A stretch of 40,626 nucleotides of DNA from positions 1 through 40,626 of IMG/VR virus record IMGVR_UViG_3300017437_000024, one strand, 5' to 3'. Each line of letters starts with the position of its first letter. Position 1 is the first letter of the stretch. This DNA comes from a virus. Both the position numbers and the translations under genes were made by a program. Below the pieces are notes generated by a model. The model did no database searches. It worked only from the letters and a program-made list of their open reading frames with translations, and was not told the origin of the DNA. Positions 1 to 7,760 of this stretch are shown piece by piece.

Positions 1-99
1 ATTGTTTGAGTTGGAAAAAGAAAACAATACTGTTAGAGACACCCTTGAAGAAGCGATTAGAAATTCTGCCAATCTTGACTCTGCCGACCTTCGCTCTGC
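1..99 (+). repeat. Terminal direct repeat, left copy
   Basis: Identical to 40528-40626. Consistent with a circular contig whose assembly overlap was kept. Confidence 0.95.
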
Positions 100-541
100 C
101 AATCTTCGCTCTGCCAATCTTCGCTTTGCCAATCTTGACTCTGCCGACCTTCGCTCTGCTAAAAATGTTTCGGAGAGCTACATAAACCAGTGTTCCAGGG
201 ATATGTTATTTATCTTTGAAAGATTAAAAAGTGAATTGCTCTATTTAAGAGAAAAGCTAATCAAAGGCGAAGTGGACGGAACTCAATACGAAGGTGACTG
301 TTCGTGTTTAATCGTTTCTTTGGGAAAAGGAGATAAAAAAGAAATTGAAAAAGCCTGTAAGACAATTTTATTTTATGATAAAGGGCTGCATAATTTCGGT
401 GAACAATGGTTTTGGCAGATTAAAAAAGGCGATACGCCAGAAAACAGCCGCTGGGCGGAACACGTCTTGATGTTAATTGATTATATTTTGGAGAATAAAC
501 CTCTTTACGAAATTGACTGGTCAAAGAATGACAAGAAATAA
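1..541 (+). CDS. Pentapeptide-repeat protein (3' part; gene crosses the circular join)
   Basis: The reading frame is open from base 2 and continues from the ATG at 40487 across the join, giving a protein of about 193 residues. After an N-terminal stretch come about seven A(N/D)L-type pentapeptides (roughly residues 36-68), such as SANLD, SADLR and SANLR. These form a right-handed quadrilateral beta-helix in known members. The DNA there is a nearly exact 15-base tandem repeat, so copy number could vary. The remaining 125 residues are a charged helical domain rich in W, C and E that I do not recognise. Seven repeats is far shorter than gyrase-protecting Qnr/MfpA proteins, so DNA mimicry is not supported. 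The role is unknown. It heads a run of small accessory genes. Confidence 0.8.
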   Translation, partial: LFELEKENNTVRDTLEEAIRNSANLDSADLRSANLRSANLRFANLDSADLRSAKNVSESYINQCSRDMLFIFERLKSELLYLREKLIKGEVDGTQYEGDCSCLIVSLGKGDKKEIEKACKTILFYDKGLHNFGEQWFWQIKKGDTPENSRWAEHVLMLIDYILENKPLYEIDWSKNDKK

Positions 542-544
542 TTT

Positions 545-721
545 ATGAAACTAGATAAAGAAACATTAAAGTTCATTCTTGAGAATTTGCCGAAAGTAAT
601 AACACCGACAGTTGAGCCGCCACCCAATAAATTAAGTCAGAACCAAGTTTTTGCTGGAGGTCAAGTGAATATGGCAATAAGAACTAAAGAGTTAATAGAA
701 AAAGAGCTTAAGGAATTATGA
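545..721 (+). CDS. Small hypothetical protein, 58 aa
   Basis: ATG at 545 lies 3 bases after the previous stop, and the stop TGA overlaps the next ATG (ATGA), so it sits in a tight operon. The product starts MKLDKETLKF, has a proline patch (EPPPN) in the middle and ends in a charged helix with KEL repeats. No family recognised. Translational coupling and absence of other genes in this stretch support it as real. Confidence 0.5.
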   Translation: MKLDKETLKFILENLPKVITPTVEPPPNKLSQNQVFAGGQVNMAIRTKELIEKELKEL

Positions 722-864
722 GTAAAAATTGTCCGTTTTGCCCAAAAGAAAACGAAAGTGAAAGTTGGGGATTCTCACCCGAAGGTTGGGAGAGTGCTAG
801 ACAAATACATATTCAAAAACATGCAAAAGTTTGTCCAACGTGCGGCCAAGAAATAAAAACCTAA
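718..864 (+). CDS. Small zinc-ribbon protein, 48 aa
   Basis: Start ATG overlaps the upstream stop by 4 bases. The product has CPFC near the N-terminus and CPTC near the C-terminus, with two histidines (IHIQKH) between, the pattern of a treble-clef or zinc-ribbon knuckle. Many phage early proteins of this size bind DNA, RNA or host proteins through such folds. The specific role is unknown. Confidence 0.6.
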   Translation: MSKNCPFCPKENESESWGFSPEGWESARQIHIQKHAKVCPTCGQEIKT

Positions 865-865
865 C

Positions 866-1123
866 ATGACTCAAGATTGGGAAAAATTAAGAAAAATTTT
901 AGTGGAAATTTATAAATGTGCTTCGGCATGGGACAATGATGATGGAAAAATGGCAGAAGCTAATGAAAAAACCCCCGAAGATATTTTGTTTGCCGAGCTA
1001 GAAAAATCCAGACAAGAAGAAAGAGAAAGGATTATTAAGGAATTGGAGAAAATTAGAGGAATTGATGATAATGGGTCGATTCAATTTGTAAAAAATATAA
1101 TAATTAAACAATTAAAGAAATGA
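866..1123 (+). CDS. Hypothetical protein, 85 aa
   Basis: Starts one base after the upstream gene ends and overlaps the next gene by 4 bases. The second half is strongly helical and charged (FAELEKSRQEERERIIKEL), a probable coiled coil. This tail resembles the 'EERERI..EL' helices seen in many uncharacterised phage proteins. Function unknown. Confidence 0.55.
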   Translation: MTQDWEKLRKILVEIYKCASAWDNDDGKMAEANEKTPEDILFAELEKSRQEERERIIKELEKIRGIDDNGSIQFVKNIIIKQLKK

Positions 1124-1329
1124 AACACATACATCTGTTTCAACATATTGGCGGTGGTTGTGGGGTGGGGAATAATGAAAAACAAGGCTGTGATAACCAT
1201 TATAAGTGTGAATGCGGAGCAGAGTTTAAGGCATATTCCAAAAGCGAAGTTCATTTTACGATGCCTCAATTTATAGCGGGAAGAGATGAGCCGACAGTTG
1301 TTAATGAGGAAGATAAAAAATTAAAATAA
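1120..1329 (+). CDS. Small Cys/His-rich protein, 69 aa
   Basis: Start overlaps the upstream stop (ATGA). The sequence has clustered C and H (GGGCGVG, GCDNHYKCECGAEF), consistent with one zinc site, and an acidic tail ending in KKLK. No family recognised. Part of the early run of small metal-binding proteins. Confidence 0.55.
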   Translation: MKHIHLFQHIGGGCGVGNNEKQGCDNHYKCECGAEFKAYSKSEVHFTMPQFIAGRDEPTVVNEEDKKLK

Positions 1330-1365
1330 AGTTCTCTCCGAAGCCATAGAGATCATTAAAAAGAT

Positions 1366-1560
1366 ATGATTAAACAATTAAGAAAAATACTAGCCAGCCC
1401 ATTTGTTTTGTTGATGTTTTTGTCCCTAAAAATAAGTCTATTTATTATGGGTGCAGAAAATTTTATGGAATTTAATATGGAAATGATTAAAGAGAAAAAG
1501 CAATGTGCCTGCGATCATTGTAAAAAGAAGTTTGAACAACTTGAAGAAATACTAAAATGA
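1366..1560 (+). CDS. Small membrane protein with C-terminal cysteine cluster, 64 aa
   Basis: Residues about 10-30 (SPFVLLMFLSLKISLFIMGA) form one hydrophobic segment, probably membrane spanning, followed by a hydrophilic tail with C-A-C-D-H-C, a possible metal knuckle. The stop overlaps the next start. Function unknown. Confidence 0.5.
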   Translation: MIKQLRKILASPFVLLMFLSLKISLFIMGAENFMEFNMEMIKEKKQCACDHCKKKFEQLEEILK

Positions 1561-1739
1561 AGATTGATCAAGAAGCAAAAAAACTATTTTCCAGTCTCGG
1601 CCGGCTGTCTTGGAAGAAAAGACAGAAGATGTATAGTTCTGAACGTCTTAGACAAATGATGGCAGAGATGGCCCGGAGCAAAAAGGGCATGAAATACCGG
1701 AAAAAGTTATCCACAACGCCTACTATTGCAAAAGGTTAG
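1557..1739 (+). CDS. Small basic protein, 60 aa
   Basis: Very lysine/arginine rich (WKKRQK, RSKKGMKYRKK), with a short amphipathic helix; could bind nucleic acid. The 3' end of the gene contains a perfect DnaA-box-like 9-mer TTATCCACA (1707-1715) and the -35 box of the following promoter, so the coding sequence doubles as regulatory DNA. The final codons may therefore be constrained by that site. Confidence 0.5.
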   Translation: MKIDQEAKKLFSSLGRLSWKKRQKMYSSERLRQMMAEMARSKKGMKYRKKLSTTPTIAKG

Positions 1740-1754
1740 CAATTATATTATAAT
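1707..1754 (+). promoter_or_regulatory. DnaA-box-linked promoter
   Basis: TTATCCACA (1707-1715) matches the DnaA-box consensus. It is followed by -35 TTGCAA (1726-1731), a 17-base spacer and -10 TATAAT (1749-1754). The box begins 42 bases upstream of the -10. The promoter would serve the gene at 1807 and those after it, with a leader of about 45 bases. The same arrangement recurs at 39122 and 39954. Confidence 0.7.
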
Positions 1755-1806
1755 AAAGATATAAGAAAAAGGTCGCAAGAATAAACTAAAAAGAATAAAC
1801 AAAACA

Positions 1807-2040
1807 ATGAAAAATCACGAAGGATGCTCAATAAATAGACAAAACTGCTTAGATGATGATTTTGCTGGTGAAAATTGTCCTTTTGTATGCAATCAATGCC
1901 GGAATACCGGTCTTATTTGTATAGCCAATGGGCCGGAGGATGTGCAGTGGGAAGGATGTCCAACTTGTCATAAAGAGCCGGTAAATTACGGCTTGTTAGA
2001 GGATGAAGCCAAGAAAAAATATCTGTTAAATTTGGCATAG
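1807..2040 (+). CDS. Cysteine-rich zinc-ribbon protein, 77 aa
   Basis: Contains nine cysteines, including CPFVCNQC and CPTC, a plausible zinc ribbon. The N-terminus also has two spaced cysteines. First gene after the promoter at 1726-1754. The leader contains AAAGGTCG about 32 bases before the start, a motif repeated in other gaps. There is no clear Shine-Dalgarno. Function unknown. Confidence 0.6.
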   Translation: MKNHEGCSINRQNCLDDDFAGENCPFVCNQCRNTGLICIANGPEDVQWEGCPTCHKEPVNYGLLEDEAKKKYLLNLA

Positions 2041-2091
2041 TAAATAAAGCATAGTAAATAAAGGTCTAAGAATAAAATAATAAGAAAAAAA

Positions 2092-2241
2092 ATGAAGTTA
2101 AATTGGATTAAGAGAATAATAAAGTTTCCTTTTTGTTTGGTATTCTGGCCGGTTTGGATGGTGGCAGGATTTCTTTTAACAGATTGGGAAGACAAGGAGG
2201 ACGTAGATTTTTTTAAGAGGAGTATAAATATATTCAAATGA
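2092..2241 (+). CDS. Small membrane protein, 49 aa
   Basis: A basic N-terminus (MKLNWIKRIIK) precedes an aromatic-rich hydrophobic segment of about 20 residues (FPFCLVFWPVWMVAGFLL) and an acidic tail (DWEDKEDVDFF). One transmembrane helix with N-in topology is likely. Its stop overlaps the start of the exonuclease gene. Function unknown. Confidence 0.5.
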   Translation: MKLNWIKRIIKFPFCLVFWPVWMVAGFLLTDWEDKEDVDFFKRSINIFK

Positions 2242-3035
2242 ATAAACTAAAATTAAGAAAACTAGAAAACTTTGTCTTTGATAAGGAGAATCATACCTAT
2301 CAATTAGCGGATCGTTTGTTGGTGGGAGTTACTACTGTGCTGGGAGTCCGAGCTAAAGACTTCTTGAAATGGTGGACGGTGAAAGAGATGTATAATTTCC
2401 TGTTACCGAAGCTCAAAGACATTCAAGGGATCAGCGAAAAAGAATGGGACAAGATATTATTGTCGGGCCGGAAGGCTTGGTTGGACAAAAGTAAAAAAGC
2501 CCTGGTCAGTGGCGGAATAGCCCACGAATGGATTGAGAAATACATAAAAAATAGGATTGTCGGCCGGATTGCAAAAGAATTTCTACCTGATGATCCGAAA
2601 GCCACGGCTTCTATTAAAGCATTTATAGATTGGGAAGATAAACATAATGTGGAATGGTTGGCCTCGGAACTTTGTCTGGCATCGGTAAATGAATTGTTTG
2701 CTGGAACGATAGACTTCGTGGCTAGAATAAATGGAGTTTTAACTTTGGGGGATTTCAAGACGTCTAATCAAACCAGCGAGGATGTAGCGTTACAAACTGC
2801 GGCCTACCACATTTTACTTGATGAAAACTTGTCGGAGGGCGAAAGCCGGCCGGAACAAAGGGTAACGATCAGAATCCCGAAAGACGGTAGTCATTTTGAT
2901 TATCAGAGAATAGATACTGACTTGGAATTTGATAAGTCTACATTCTTAAGGCTCAGGGAAATATATCGTTGGAATATTTATATAGATAATAATTTTAAAG
3001 TCGGAGATGAAAATAAAATAAAATTACAAAAATGA
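2238..3035 (+). CDS. PD-(D/E)XK (RecB/Cas4-like) exonuclease
   Basis: A 265-residue protein with the motif order of the PD-(D/E)XK exonuclease fold: H96 in GGIAHEW, E144 before the core, D159 in GTIDF, D172 and K174 in GDFKTSN, and Q186/Y190 in LQTAAYH. D159, D172 and K174 are the likely metal and catalytic residues. Known relatives act on DNA ends in recombination, replication and packaging. It starts within the stop of the upstream membrane peptide and overlaps the next gene, a possible ssDNA-binding protein. That pairing resembles phage recombination modules (exonuclease plus annealing or SSB protein). I see no helicase motifs. Whether it is an exonuclease or an endonuclease cannot be settled from sequence. 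Confidence 0.85.
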   Translation: MNKLKLRKLENFVFDKENHTYQLADRLLVGVTTVLGVRAKDFLKWWTVKEMYNFLLPKLKDIQGISEKEWDKILLSGRKAWLDKSKKALVSGGIAHEWIEKYIKNRIVGRIAKEFLPDDPKATASIKAFIDWEDKHNVEWLASELCLASVNELFAGTIDFVARINGVLTLGDFKTSNQTSEDVALQTAAYHILLDENLSEGESRPEQRVTIRIPKDGSHFDYQRIDTDLEFDKSTFLRLREIYRWNIYIDNNFKVGDENKIKLQK

Positions 3036-3769
3036 AAACAAAACAAGAATTAAGTGAACTTATGGGGGAATCTAACATAAGAAAAGTGGTGGCAATTAAG
3101 CTACCGATTGTTAGATTTAATGGTTTGGAGGGCAAGTTTAAGAAGCTGGAATTGACATCGGAAGGTTACGCCGATCCGAAGGATGTCGGTCAGATAATTG
3201 AGGGTGTGATTGTTGGTATCCGTATGCAGTTGGCGGAATACAATAAGAATTATCGTCGGGAAACTAATGAATATGACGCTCCGAGTGAATCGGTCCGACT
3301 TTGGGAGCGGAACGATAAGTCTAGTTTTACACTAGAAGATGGCTTACCAGTCAAGCTCCGGGAAAAATATCAAATGCTTCGTTCAAGGCGGTGGCTTTAT
3401 ATGGTAATCAATGGCGAGTTAGTGAAATTTATGACTAAGGGTTCTAGTTTGGGATATTTGTTTGACTACTTGAACGAGTTTAATAGCTCTGAGCATTTGT
3501 TTGAGTTCAAGACTGTCATGCAACCGGTGCAGGAAGAAGGTAAGCTGGGCAAGTATTGGGCGGTTAATTTCTCCCGAGGTCCGGCGGTCAGCGAGAAAGA
3601 ATTTGAAGTTGTAGCCAAGGAGATGCAGAGATTTCACGAAAACAGACTAGAGTTAAAGAAAAGATACGTCAAGGCAGAATCTTCGGCCGCCCAATCGTTT
3701 AATCAACCGGTAAAAGATGAATTGTCGGAAGCGGAACTTGATGTTAACCCGGAGGATTTACCCTACTAA
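3032..3769 (+). CDS. Possible ssDNA-binding protein, 245 aa
   Basis: Starts inside the stop of the exonuclease gene. The body is a mixed alpha/beta domain rich in K, E and aromatic residues. The C-terminus becomes disordered and acidic (DELSEAELDVNPEDLPY), ending in P-x-D-L-P-Y, much like the acidic, aromatic-ended tails of bacterial SSB (DDDIPF) and T7 gp2.5 through which partners are recruited. With the neighbouring exonuclease this suggests a ssDNA-binding or annealing role. No OB-fold signature can be proven by eye, so this is inference from tail and context. Confidence 0.45.
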   Translation: MKTKQELSELMGESNIRKVVAIKLPIVRFNGLEGKFKKLELTSEGYADPKDVGQIIEGVIVGIRMQLAEYNKNYRRETNEYDAPSESVRLWERNDKSSFTLEDGLPVKLREKYQMLRSRRWLYMVINGELVKFMTKGSSLGYLFDYLNEFNSSEHLFEFKTVMQPVQEEGKLGKYWAVNFSRGPAVSEKEFEVVAKEMQRFHENRLELKKRYVKAESSAAQSFNQPVKDELSEAELDVNPEDLPY

Positions 3770-3771
3770 AT

Positions 3772-4062
3772 ATGGAAAATCTAAATCTTAATCAATATAT
3801 GGATTTTATCGGAACGAAGATGGACATAGAAGACAAAATAAAGGAATTGGACCCGATAATTGTAGAGTTCTTTAAGAACAGGGGTGTGCCTCCTGGACAA
3901 GCGGTGTTTATGTTATTTGCTTATCTAGCTTCTTTTATAGTTAGAATAAAATCTAGAGAAACGGAACCGATTCTTCAGGAAGTTTATGAGATTTTTTTCA
4001 CTGGTTTTGAAGAAATATCAAAGAAAATAGAGGAAATTACTGTCAAGCTAAAAAAACTATGA
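3772..4062 (+). CDS. Hypothetical protein, 96 aa
   Basis: Starts 2 bases after the upstream stop and overlaps the next gene by 4 bases. The middle has a hydrophobic stretch (AVFMLFAYLASFIV) that may be a membrane or buried helix, and the C-terminal third is an amphipathic helix (EEISKKIEEITVKLKKL), probably a coiled coil. No family recognised. Confidence 0.55.
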   Translation: MENLNLNQYMDFIGTKMDIEDKIKELDPIIVEFFKNRGVPPGQAVFMLFAYLASFIVRIKSRETEPILQEVYEIFFTGFEEISKKIEEITVKLKKL

Positions 4063-4301
4063 ACTATCAACCCAAGCCCGATGAGTCTACTAGGACAACA
4101 ACTAATCATTTATGCGTTCATTGCGGAGAGGATATGGGAATACGTCCGAGAATGTTCTGCAACTTATGCGGCAACAAGGCGGGGCGTGATAAAATGCATG
4201 AGGAGAATGAAAAGCTGGGTATAAAATGTCAAGCCTGTAATAATCCCGATTCTCCGTTCAATAAGTTGCGGAAAAAAGTCGCTACCCAGAAAAATGACTG
4301 A
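4059..4301 (+). CDS. Zinc-finger protein with three CxxC pairs, 80 aa
   Basis: CVHC, CNLC and CQAC pairs are spaced as in tandem zinc ribbons (roughly residues 19-22, 34-37 and 58-61). The tail is short and basic. It overlaps its neighbours by 4 and 1 bases, between the recombination genes and the HNH nuclease. Nucleic-acid binding is plausible. The function is unknown. Confidence 0.6.
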   Translation: MNYQPKPDESTRTTTNHLCVHCGEDMGIRPRMFCNLCGNKAGRDKMHEENEKLGIKCQACNNPDSPFNKLRKKVATQKND

Positions 4302-4732
4302 TGAGAAAAAGTCCTTTGAGAGCCAAGGGCAATTCAGAACTTTCCAAATGCAAGGATAGAATACAGAAACTGTTGACTATGATTGTTAGGAAAAGGGATG
4401 GGGAGTGCGTATTTGCTCCTTATCCCGAAACTGGGGCTTGCTCCGGCCCGACTGCGGCGGATCACATAATTTCAAGGGCAAGGGCGGCGACCTACGGAGA
4501 TTTACGAAATGTTATTTGCGTCTGCCAAAGACACCATATTTACTGGAAACCGCAGAATCCGGTTATGTATGTGGATATAGTTAAAGGAATAGTTGATTGG
4601 GAATGGATAGAAAAAGCGGAAAAAGACAGAGGAGGACATAACTTTACTCTCTGGGATTGGCAGAAAATTGAAATGAATTTAATCCAAGAATTAAAAAAAT
4701 ATGAAAATATTGATAGGAATACCAACTTATGA
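4301..4732 (+). CDS. HNH/NinG-like endonuclease, 143 aa
   Basis: The core is C...C followed by AADHIIS, then N-x-I-C-V-C-Q-R-H-H, the beta-beta-alpha metal order of HNH/NinG recombination nucleases. The basic N-terminus and the central DHIISRARAATYGDLRN stretch resemble lambda NinG, which acts in recombination near replication genes. Its position after the exonuclease and SSB candidate suits such a role better than homing. It overlaps the next gene by 32 bases. Confidence 0.7.
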   Translation: MRKSPLRAKGNSELSKCKDRIQKLLTMIVRKRDGECVFAPYPETGACSGPTAADHIISRARAATYGDLRNVICVCQRHHIYWKPQNPVMYVDIVKGIVDWEWIEKAEKDRGGHNFTLWDWQKIEMNLIQELKKYENIDRNTNL

Positions 4733-5303
4733 TCGGCGGCTGGATATTGAACTAGTGCGTTGTTTGATTGATTTGGAGCGGAACAAAAAATTTGAATTAG
4801 ACTATGTTTTTCCTGTATCTAGTCATCTATCTCGTAATCGGAATTATTGTTGTAAGCAGTTTTTAGCTGGAGATTATAATGCTTTGTTATTTTTGGACTC
4901 AGATATTGGCATAACTGATCCGGAATTTTTAAGTAAGATGATAGATACCGCCTATCGTTTGGACGCTCAAGTAGTTGGCGGAGCTTATCTTATGAAGAAA
5001 TTAAACGAAACTATTTACATAGCCGGTAACAAGGTGAGTGAGAAATATGATAATATAAGAAAAAGACCGGAAAAGCCGGAGATCGTGAATGCGGTTGGGA
5101 CCGGCATAATGTTAATTTTTAGACAAGTCTTAGAAAAGATGCCGGAGCCGTGGTTCACAATCGTGGACGGGAAGGATTTGTTTGTCATGCCGGAAGATTT
5201 TGAGTTTTGCAGAAAGGCCGAAGAATTGGGATATAAAATAGCCATTGAGCCTAGATTTGATACAAATCATTATGGACTTTATAGCTGGCATCACGCTGTA
5301 TAA
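4701..5303 (+). CDS. Small GT2-like glycosyltransferase, 200 aa
   Basis: The N-terminus MKILIGIPTYDRR is the usual nucleotide-sugar-binding start of GT-A enzymes, and FLDSDIG (about residues 64-70) holds the DxD-like metal motif. Later GTGIMLI and PEDFEFCRKAEELG match the acceptor-side part of this phage-common family. It is shorter than typical GT2 enzymes (about 250 residues). It is a diverged paralogue of the gene at 5373. Sited between a recombination nuclease and a DNA methyltransferase, it might act on DNA bases, but protein or polysaccharide substrates are equally possible. Confidence 0.75.
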   Translation: MKILIGIPTYDRRLDIELVRCLIDLERNKKFELDYVFPVSSHLSRNRNYCCKQFLAGDYNALLFLDSDIGITDPEFLSKMIDTAYRLDAQVVGGAYLMKKLNETIYIAGNKVSEKYDNIRKRPEKPEIVNAVGTGIMLIFRQVLEKMPEPWFTIVDGKDLFVMPEDFEFCRKAEELGYKIAIEPRFDTNHYGLYSWHHAV

Positions 5304-5372
5304 ATTACTAAAATGGTATTTTATACTTATGATGACGGTTTTTACTTGGCATATGATTAAGTTTTTATTTTC

Positions 5373-5981
5373 ATGAAAATTTATGTAGGAATGCCGGCAT
5401 ATTTTGGGGTTCATCCTGAGGTGGTGCGGAATTTGGTTAGTTTCAATATAGATTTACAAAAAGAACAAAGTGAAATGGTGTTACACTTTCCGCAGACTTC
5501 TACTCTTTCTTTGAGCCGAAATTTAATTGTCAAAGGGGCTTTAAGAGAAAATGCGGATTGGATTCTAATGTGGGACTCTGATATTCAAGTAAAAGACAAT
5601 AGATTCTTGGAATTTCTTATAGAAACAGCGTATAAAAATGATGCGGCGGTAGTTGGCCTGCCGTGTCGTCTTAAATCCCCCACGGAGATAAAGTTTAATT
5701 TTGCTATGAAAACCCACGATAAGGGGTATGTTAATTTTTCGGAATTACCGCCAGAGCCTAGGGAAGTTGATGTTATTGGCACTGGTGTGATGTTGATAAA
5801 TATGGGTTGGTTAAGAAAGAACTGGCCAATTGGCCCGTGGTTCACTGTGATAGACACGGAGAGCGGATCGTTTCCGGAAGATTGGACATTCTGTGAATGG
5901 GTTAAAAGTCGGGGCGGAAAGGTGATGGTTGATCCAAGAGTTAAGACTGTCCACTGGGGTTTGACCGGATTCTCTTTTTAA
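5373..5981 (+). CDS. Small GT2-like glycosyltransferase, 202 aa (paralogue)
   Basis: Same architecture as the gene at 4701: start MKIYVGMPAYFG, SLSRN before the nucleotide site, the DxD-like MWDSDIQ (about residues 65-71), then VIGTGVMLINMGWL and FPEDWTFCEWVKSRGG. The two copies are clearly homologous but much diverged, suggesting an old duplication with different acceptors. A 69-base A/T-rich gap separates them, with a weak TATACT-like box. The next gene starts just 1 base after its stop. Confidence 0.75.
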   Translation: MKIYVGMPAYFGVHPEVVRNLVSFNIDLQKEQSEMVLHFPQTSTLSLSRNLIVKGALRENADWILMWDSDIQVKDNRFLEFLIETAYKNDAAVVGLPCRLKSPTEIKFNFAMKTHDKGYVNFSELPPEPREVDVIGTGVMLINMGWLRKNWPIGPWFTVIDTESGSFPEDWTFCEWVKSRGGKVMVDPRVKTVHWGLTGFSF

Positions 5982-5982
5982 T

Positions 5983-7260
5983 ATGGAAAAAATTACTTGG
6001 AAAACTGAACGCAGGAGGGTTAAAGATCTGATTCCTTATGAATCTAATCCCCGCTTAATGAATGAAAAAGAGGATAAAGATTTAAAAGAATCAATTAAGA
6101 AATTTGATTTAGTAGAGATTCCAGCGGTCAATTTGGATAATATGATTATTGCCGGTCACCAAAGAATAAGGGTTTTAATGGAAGCCGGCCGTGCCGAGGA
6201 AGAAATAGATGTCCGTGTCCCTAGTCAGATGTTAACTGACGGAGAGTTCAAGGAATATCTTTTGAGAAGTAATAAAAATCTAGGCCGATGGGATTGGGAT
6301 TTATTGGCTAATAATTTTGATGAGGCCATGTTGCTTGAAGTTGGTTTTACTGATGCGGAGATGGGTTTAATTAATACTGAAGAAATTGAAAGATTTGACA
6401 TTGTGCCCCAAATTAATGAACAGGCAAATATTATATTGGGGGATATTTATCAGTTGGGAGAACATCGTTTAATGTGTGGTGATAGTACAAAGAAAGAAGA
6501 TGTTATGAAATTGATGAATGGAAAAACAGCTGAGCTATTATTTACTAGTCCTCCTTATGCGGACATGAGAGAATATGAAGGCGGAAAGGATTTAAGTATT
6601 AATAATTTAGTAAATTTTATCTTTTTATTTAGCAACCATGCTAAATATCAAGTAATTAATTTAGGTATTAAAAGACAAAATAATGAGATAATTGAATACT
6701 GGCAAGATTTTATACTAAAAGCTAAGGATTGTGGTTATAAATTTTTAAGTTGGAATATTTGGAATAGAGAGTCGGCTAAAACAATCGGTCAACAAATGGC
6801 CTTTTTCCCCATAGCTCATGAATGGATATTTGTCTTTGGTAAAGAACATAAAAATATTAATAAAACCATAAACAAATCGGAATACACACTTAGGGATAAA
6901 AGAAGAATTAAGAGCAAGCGTCAGAAAAATGGTTTAATGGAATTTACAAGTGTGGGAGATATTTCTAATGATTATACAGAAATGACTACTGTTCTCACTA
7001 TGCAACCAAATTTAGGTGACGAATCTCGTCATAAGCATCCGGCGACATTTCCAGTTTCTCTACCAGAAGAATATATAAAAGCTATGACAAATTTTGGAGA
7101 TATTGTAATTGATCCTTTTCTTGGGAGCGGCACAACTTTAATTGCTTGCGAAAAGACCAAAAGAATATGTTTTGGAATGGAATTAGAACCAAAATATATG
7201 GATGTTATAATTAAAAGGTGGGAATATTTTACTAATGAAAAAGCTGTAAAAATCAATTAA
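5983..7260 (+). CDS. ParB-like domain fused to DNA methyltransferase
   Basis: Residues about 10-110 form a ParB/Srx-like domain (IPYESNPR, IAGHQRI, RSNKNLGRWDWD). The rest is a DNA methyltransferase with TSPPY (about 186-190, catalytic motif IV) before DPFLGSGTT (about 377-385, SAM motif I), the beta-class order used for N6-adenine or N4-cytosine. The target-recognition part lies between them. The fusion is common in phages, where it probably protects DNA from host restriction. No matching restriction enzyme is seen. The methyltransferase half is visibly more A/T-rich than the ParB half, so the modules may have different histories. Confidence 0.9.
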   Translation: MEKITWKTERRRVKDLIPYESNPRLMNEKEDKDLKESIKKFDLVEIPAVNLDNMIIAGHQRIRVLMEAGRAEEEIDVRVPSQMLTDGEFKEYLLRSNKNLGRWDWDLLANNFDEAMLLEVGFTDAEMGLINTEEIERFDIVPQINEQANIILGDIYQLGEHRLMCGDSTKKEDVMKLMNGKTAELLFTSPPYADMREYEGGKDLSINNLVNFIFLFSNHAKYQVINLGIKRQNNEIIEYWQDFILKAKDCGYKFLSWNIWNRESAKTIGQQMAFFPIAHEWIFVFGKEHKNINKTINKSEYTLRDKRRIKSKRQKNGLMEFTSVGDISNDYTEMTTVLTMQPNLGDESRHKHPATFPVSLPEEYIKAMTNFGDIVIDPFLGSGTTLIACEKTKRICFGMELEPKYMDVIIKRWEYFTNEKAVKIN

Positions 7261-7274
7261 AATGCGTTAAATTT

Positions 7275-7760
7275 ATGGGATTATCTAAAACAGCTGAATA
7301 TTTAGAATTTGTCAAATTTACTGCTACCCCGATGGCTTTACGAGATTTAAAAACTCAGGGAGATTTTAGTGCAAGGTGGAATGTCAGTGAACCCACTTTA
7401 TCTAACTGGAAGAATGAACCGGAGTTTTGGGACCTGGTTAAAGCCCAACTCAAAAAATGGGGAAAGGATAAAACCCCTAATGTGATAATGGGTCTTTACC
7501 GAAAGGCCGTGAAAGATGGTAATGCCCAAGAGGCTAAGCTTTGGCTTCAATACTTTGAAGATTGGTCAGAAAAGAATGAAGAAAAGCACTCGGGGGAGAT
7601 AAAAGTTACAGTAGAAAATGGCACTATTTACGTTCGCTCCTCATCCGAAGCAGATGGAGGTAATGAAGGAACGCCGAAGGTTCAAGACGATAGTCTGCGG
7701 CCGGAGGTGGGGCAAGACAACGCTAGCGGCCAACCAGTTGATACTGGAAGCTCTAACTAA
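7275..7760 (+). CDS. terS: Terminase small subunit
   Basis: A 161-residue protein with a helix-turn-helix-like N-terminus (FSARWNVSEPTLSNWKNEPEFW, about residues 33-54) suited to binding the packaging site, then a helical region and a disordered Ser/Gly/Asp-rich tail. Its position directly before the large terminase subunit supports the call. The last 48 codons lie wholly inside the start of the large-subunit gene in another frame, and their biased composition suggests that this tail is shaped by the other frame. Confidence 0.8.
   Translation: MGLSKTAEYLEFVKFTATPMALRDLKTQGDFSARWNVSEPTLSNWKNEPEFWDLVKAQLKKWGKDKTPNVIMGLYRKAVKDGNAQEAKLWLQYFEDWSEKNEEKHSGEIKVTVENGTIYVRSSSEADGGNEGTPKVQDDSLRPEVGQDNASGQPVDTGSSN

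Noticed and set aside
1-541. Qnr-type gyrase-protecting pentapeptide protein
   Set aside because: Only about seven repeats are present, far too few for a gyrase-binding beta-helix dimer.
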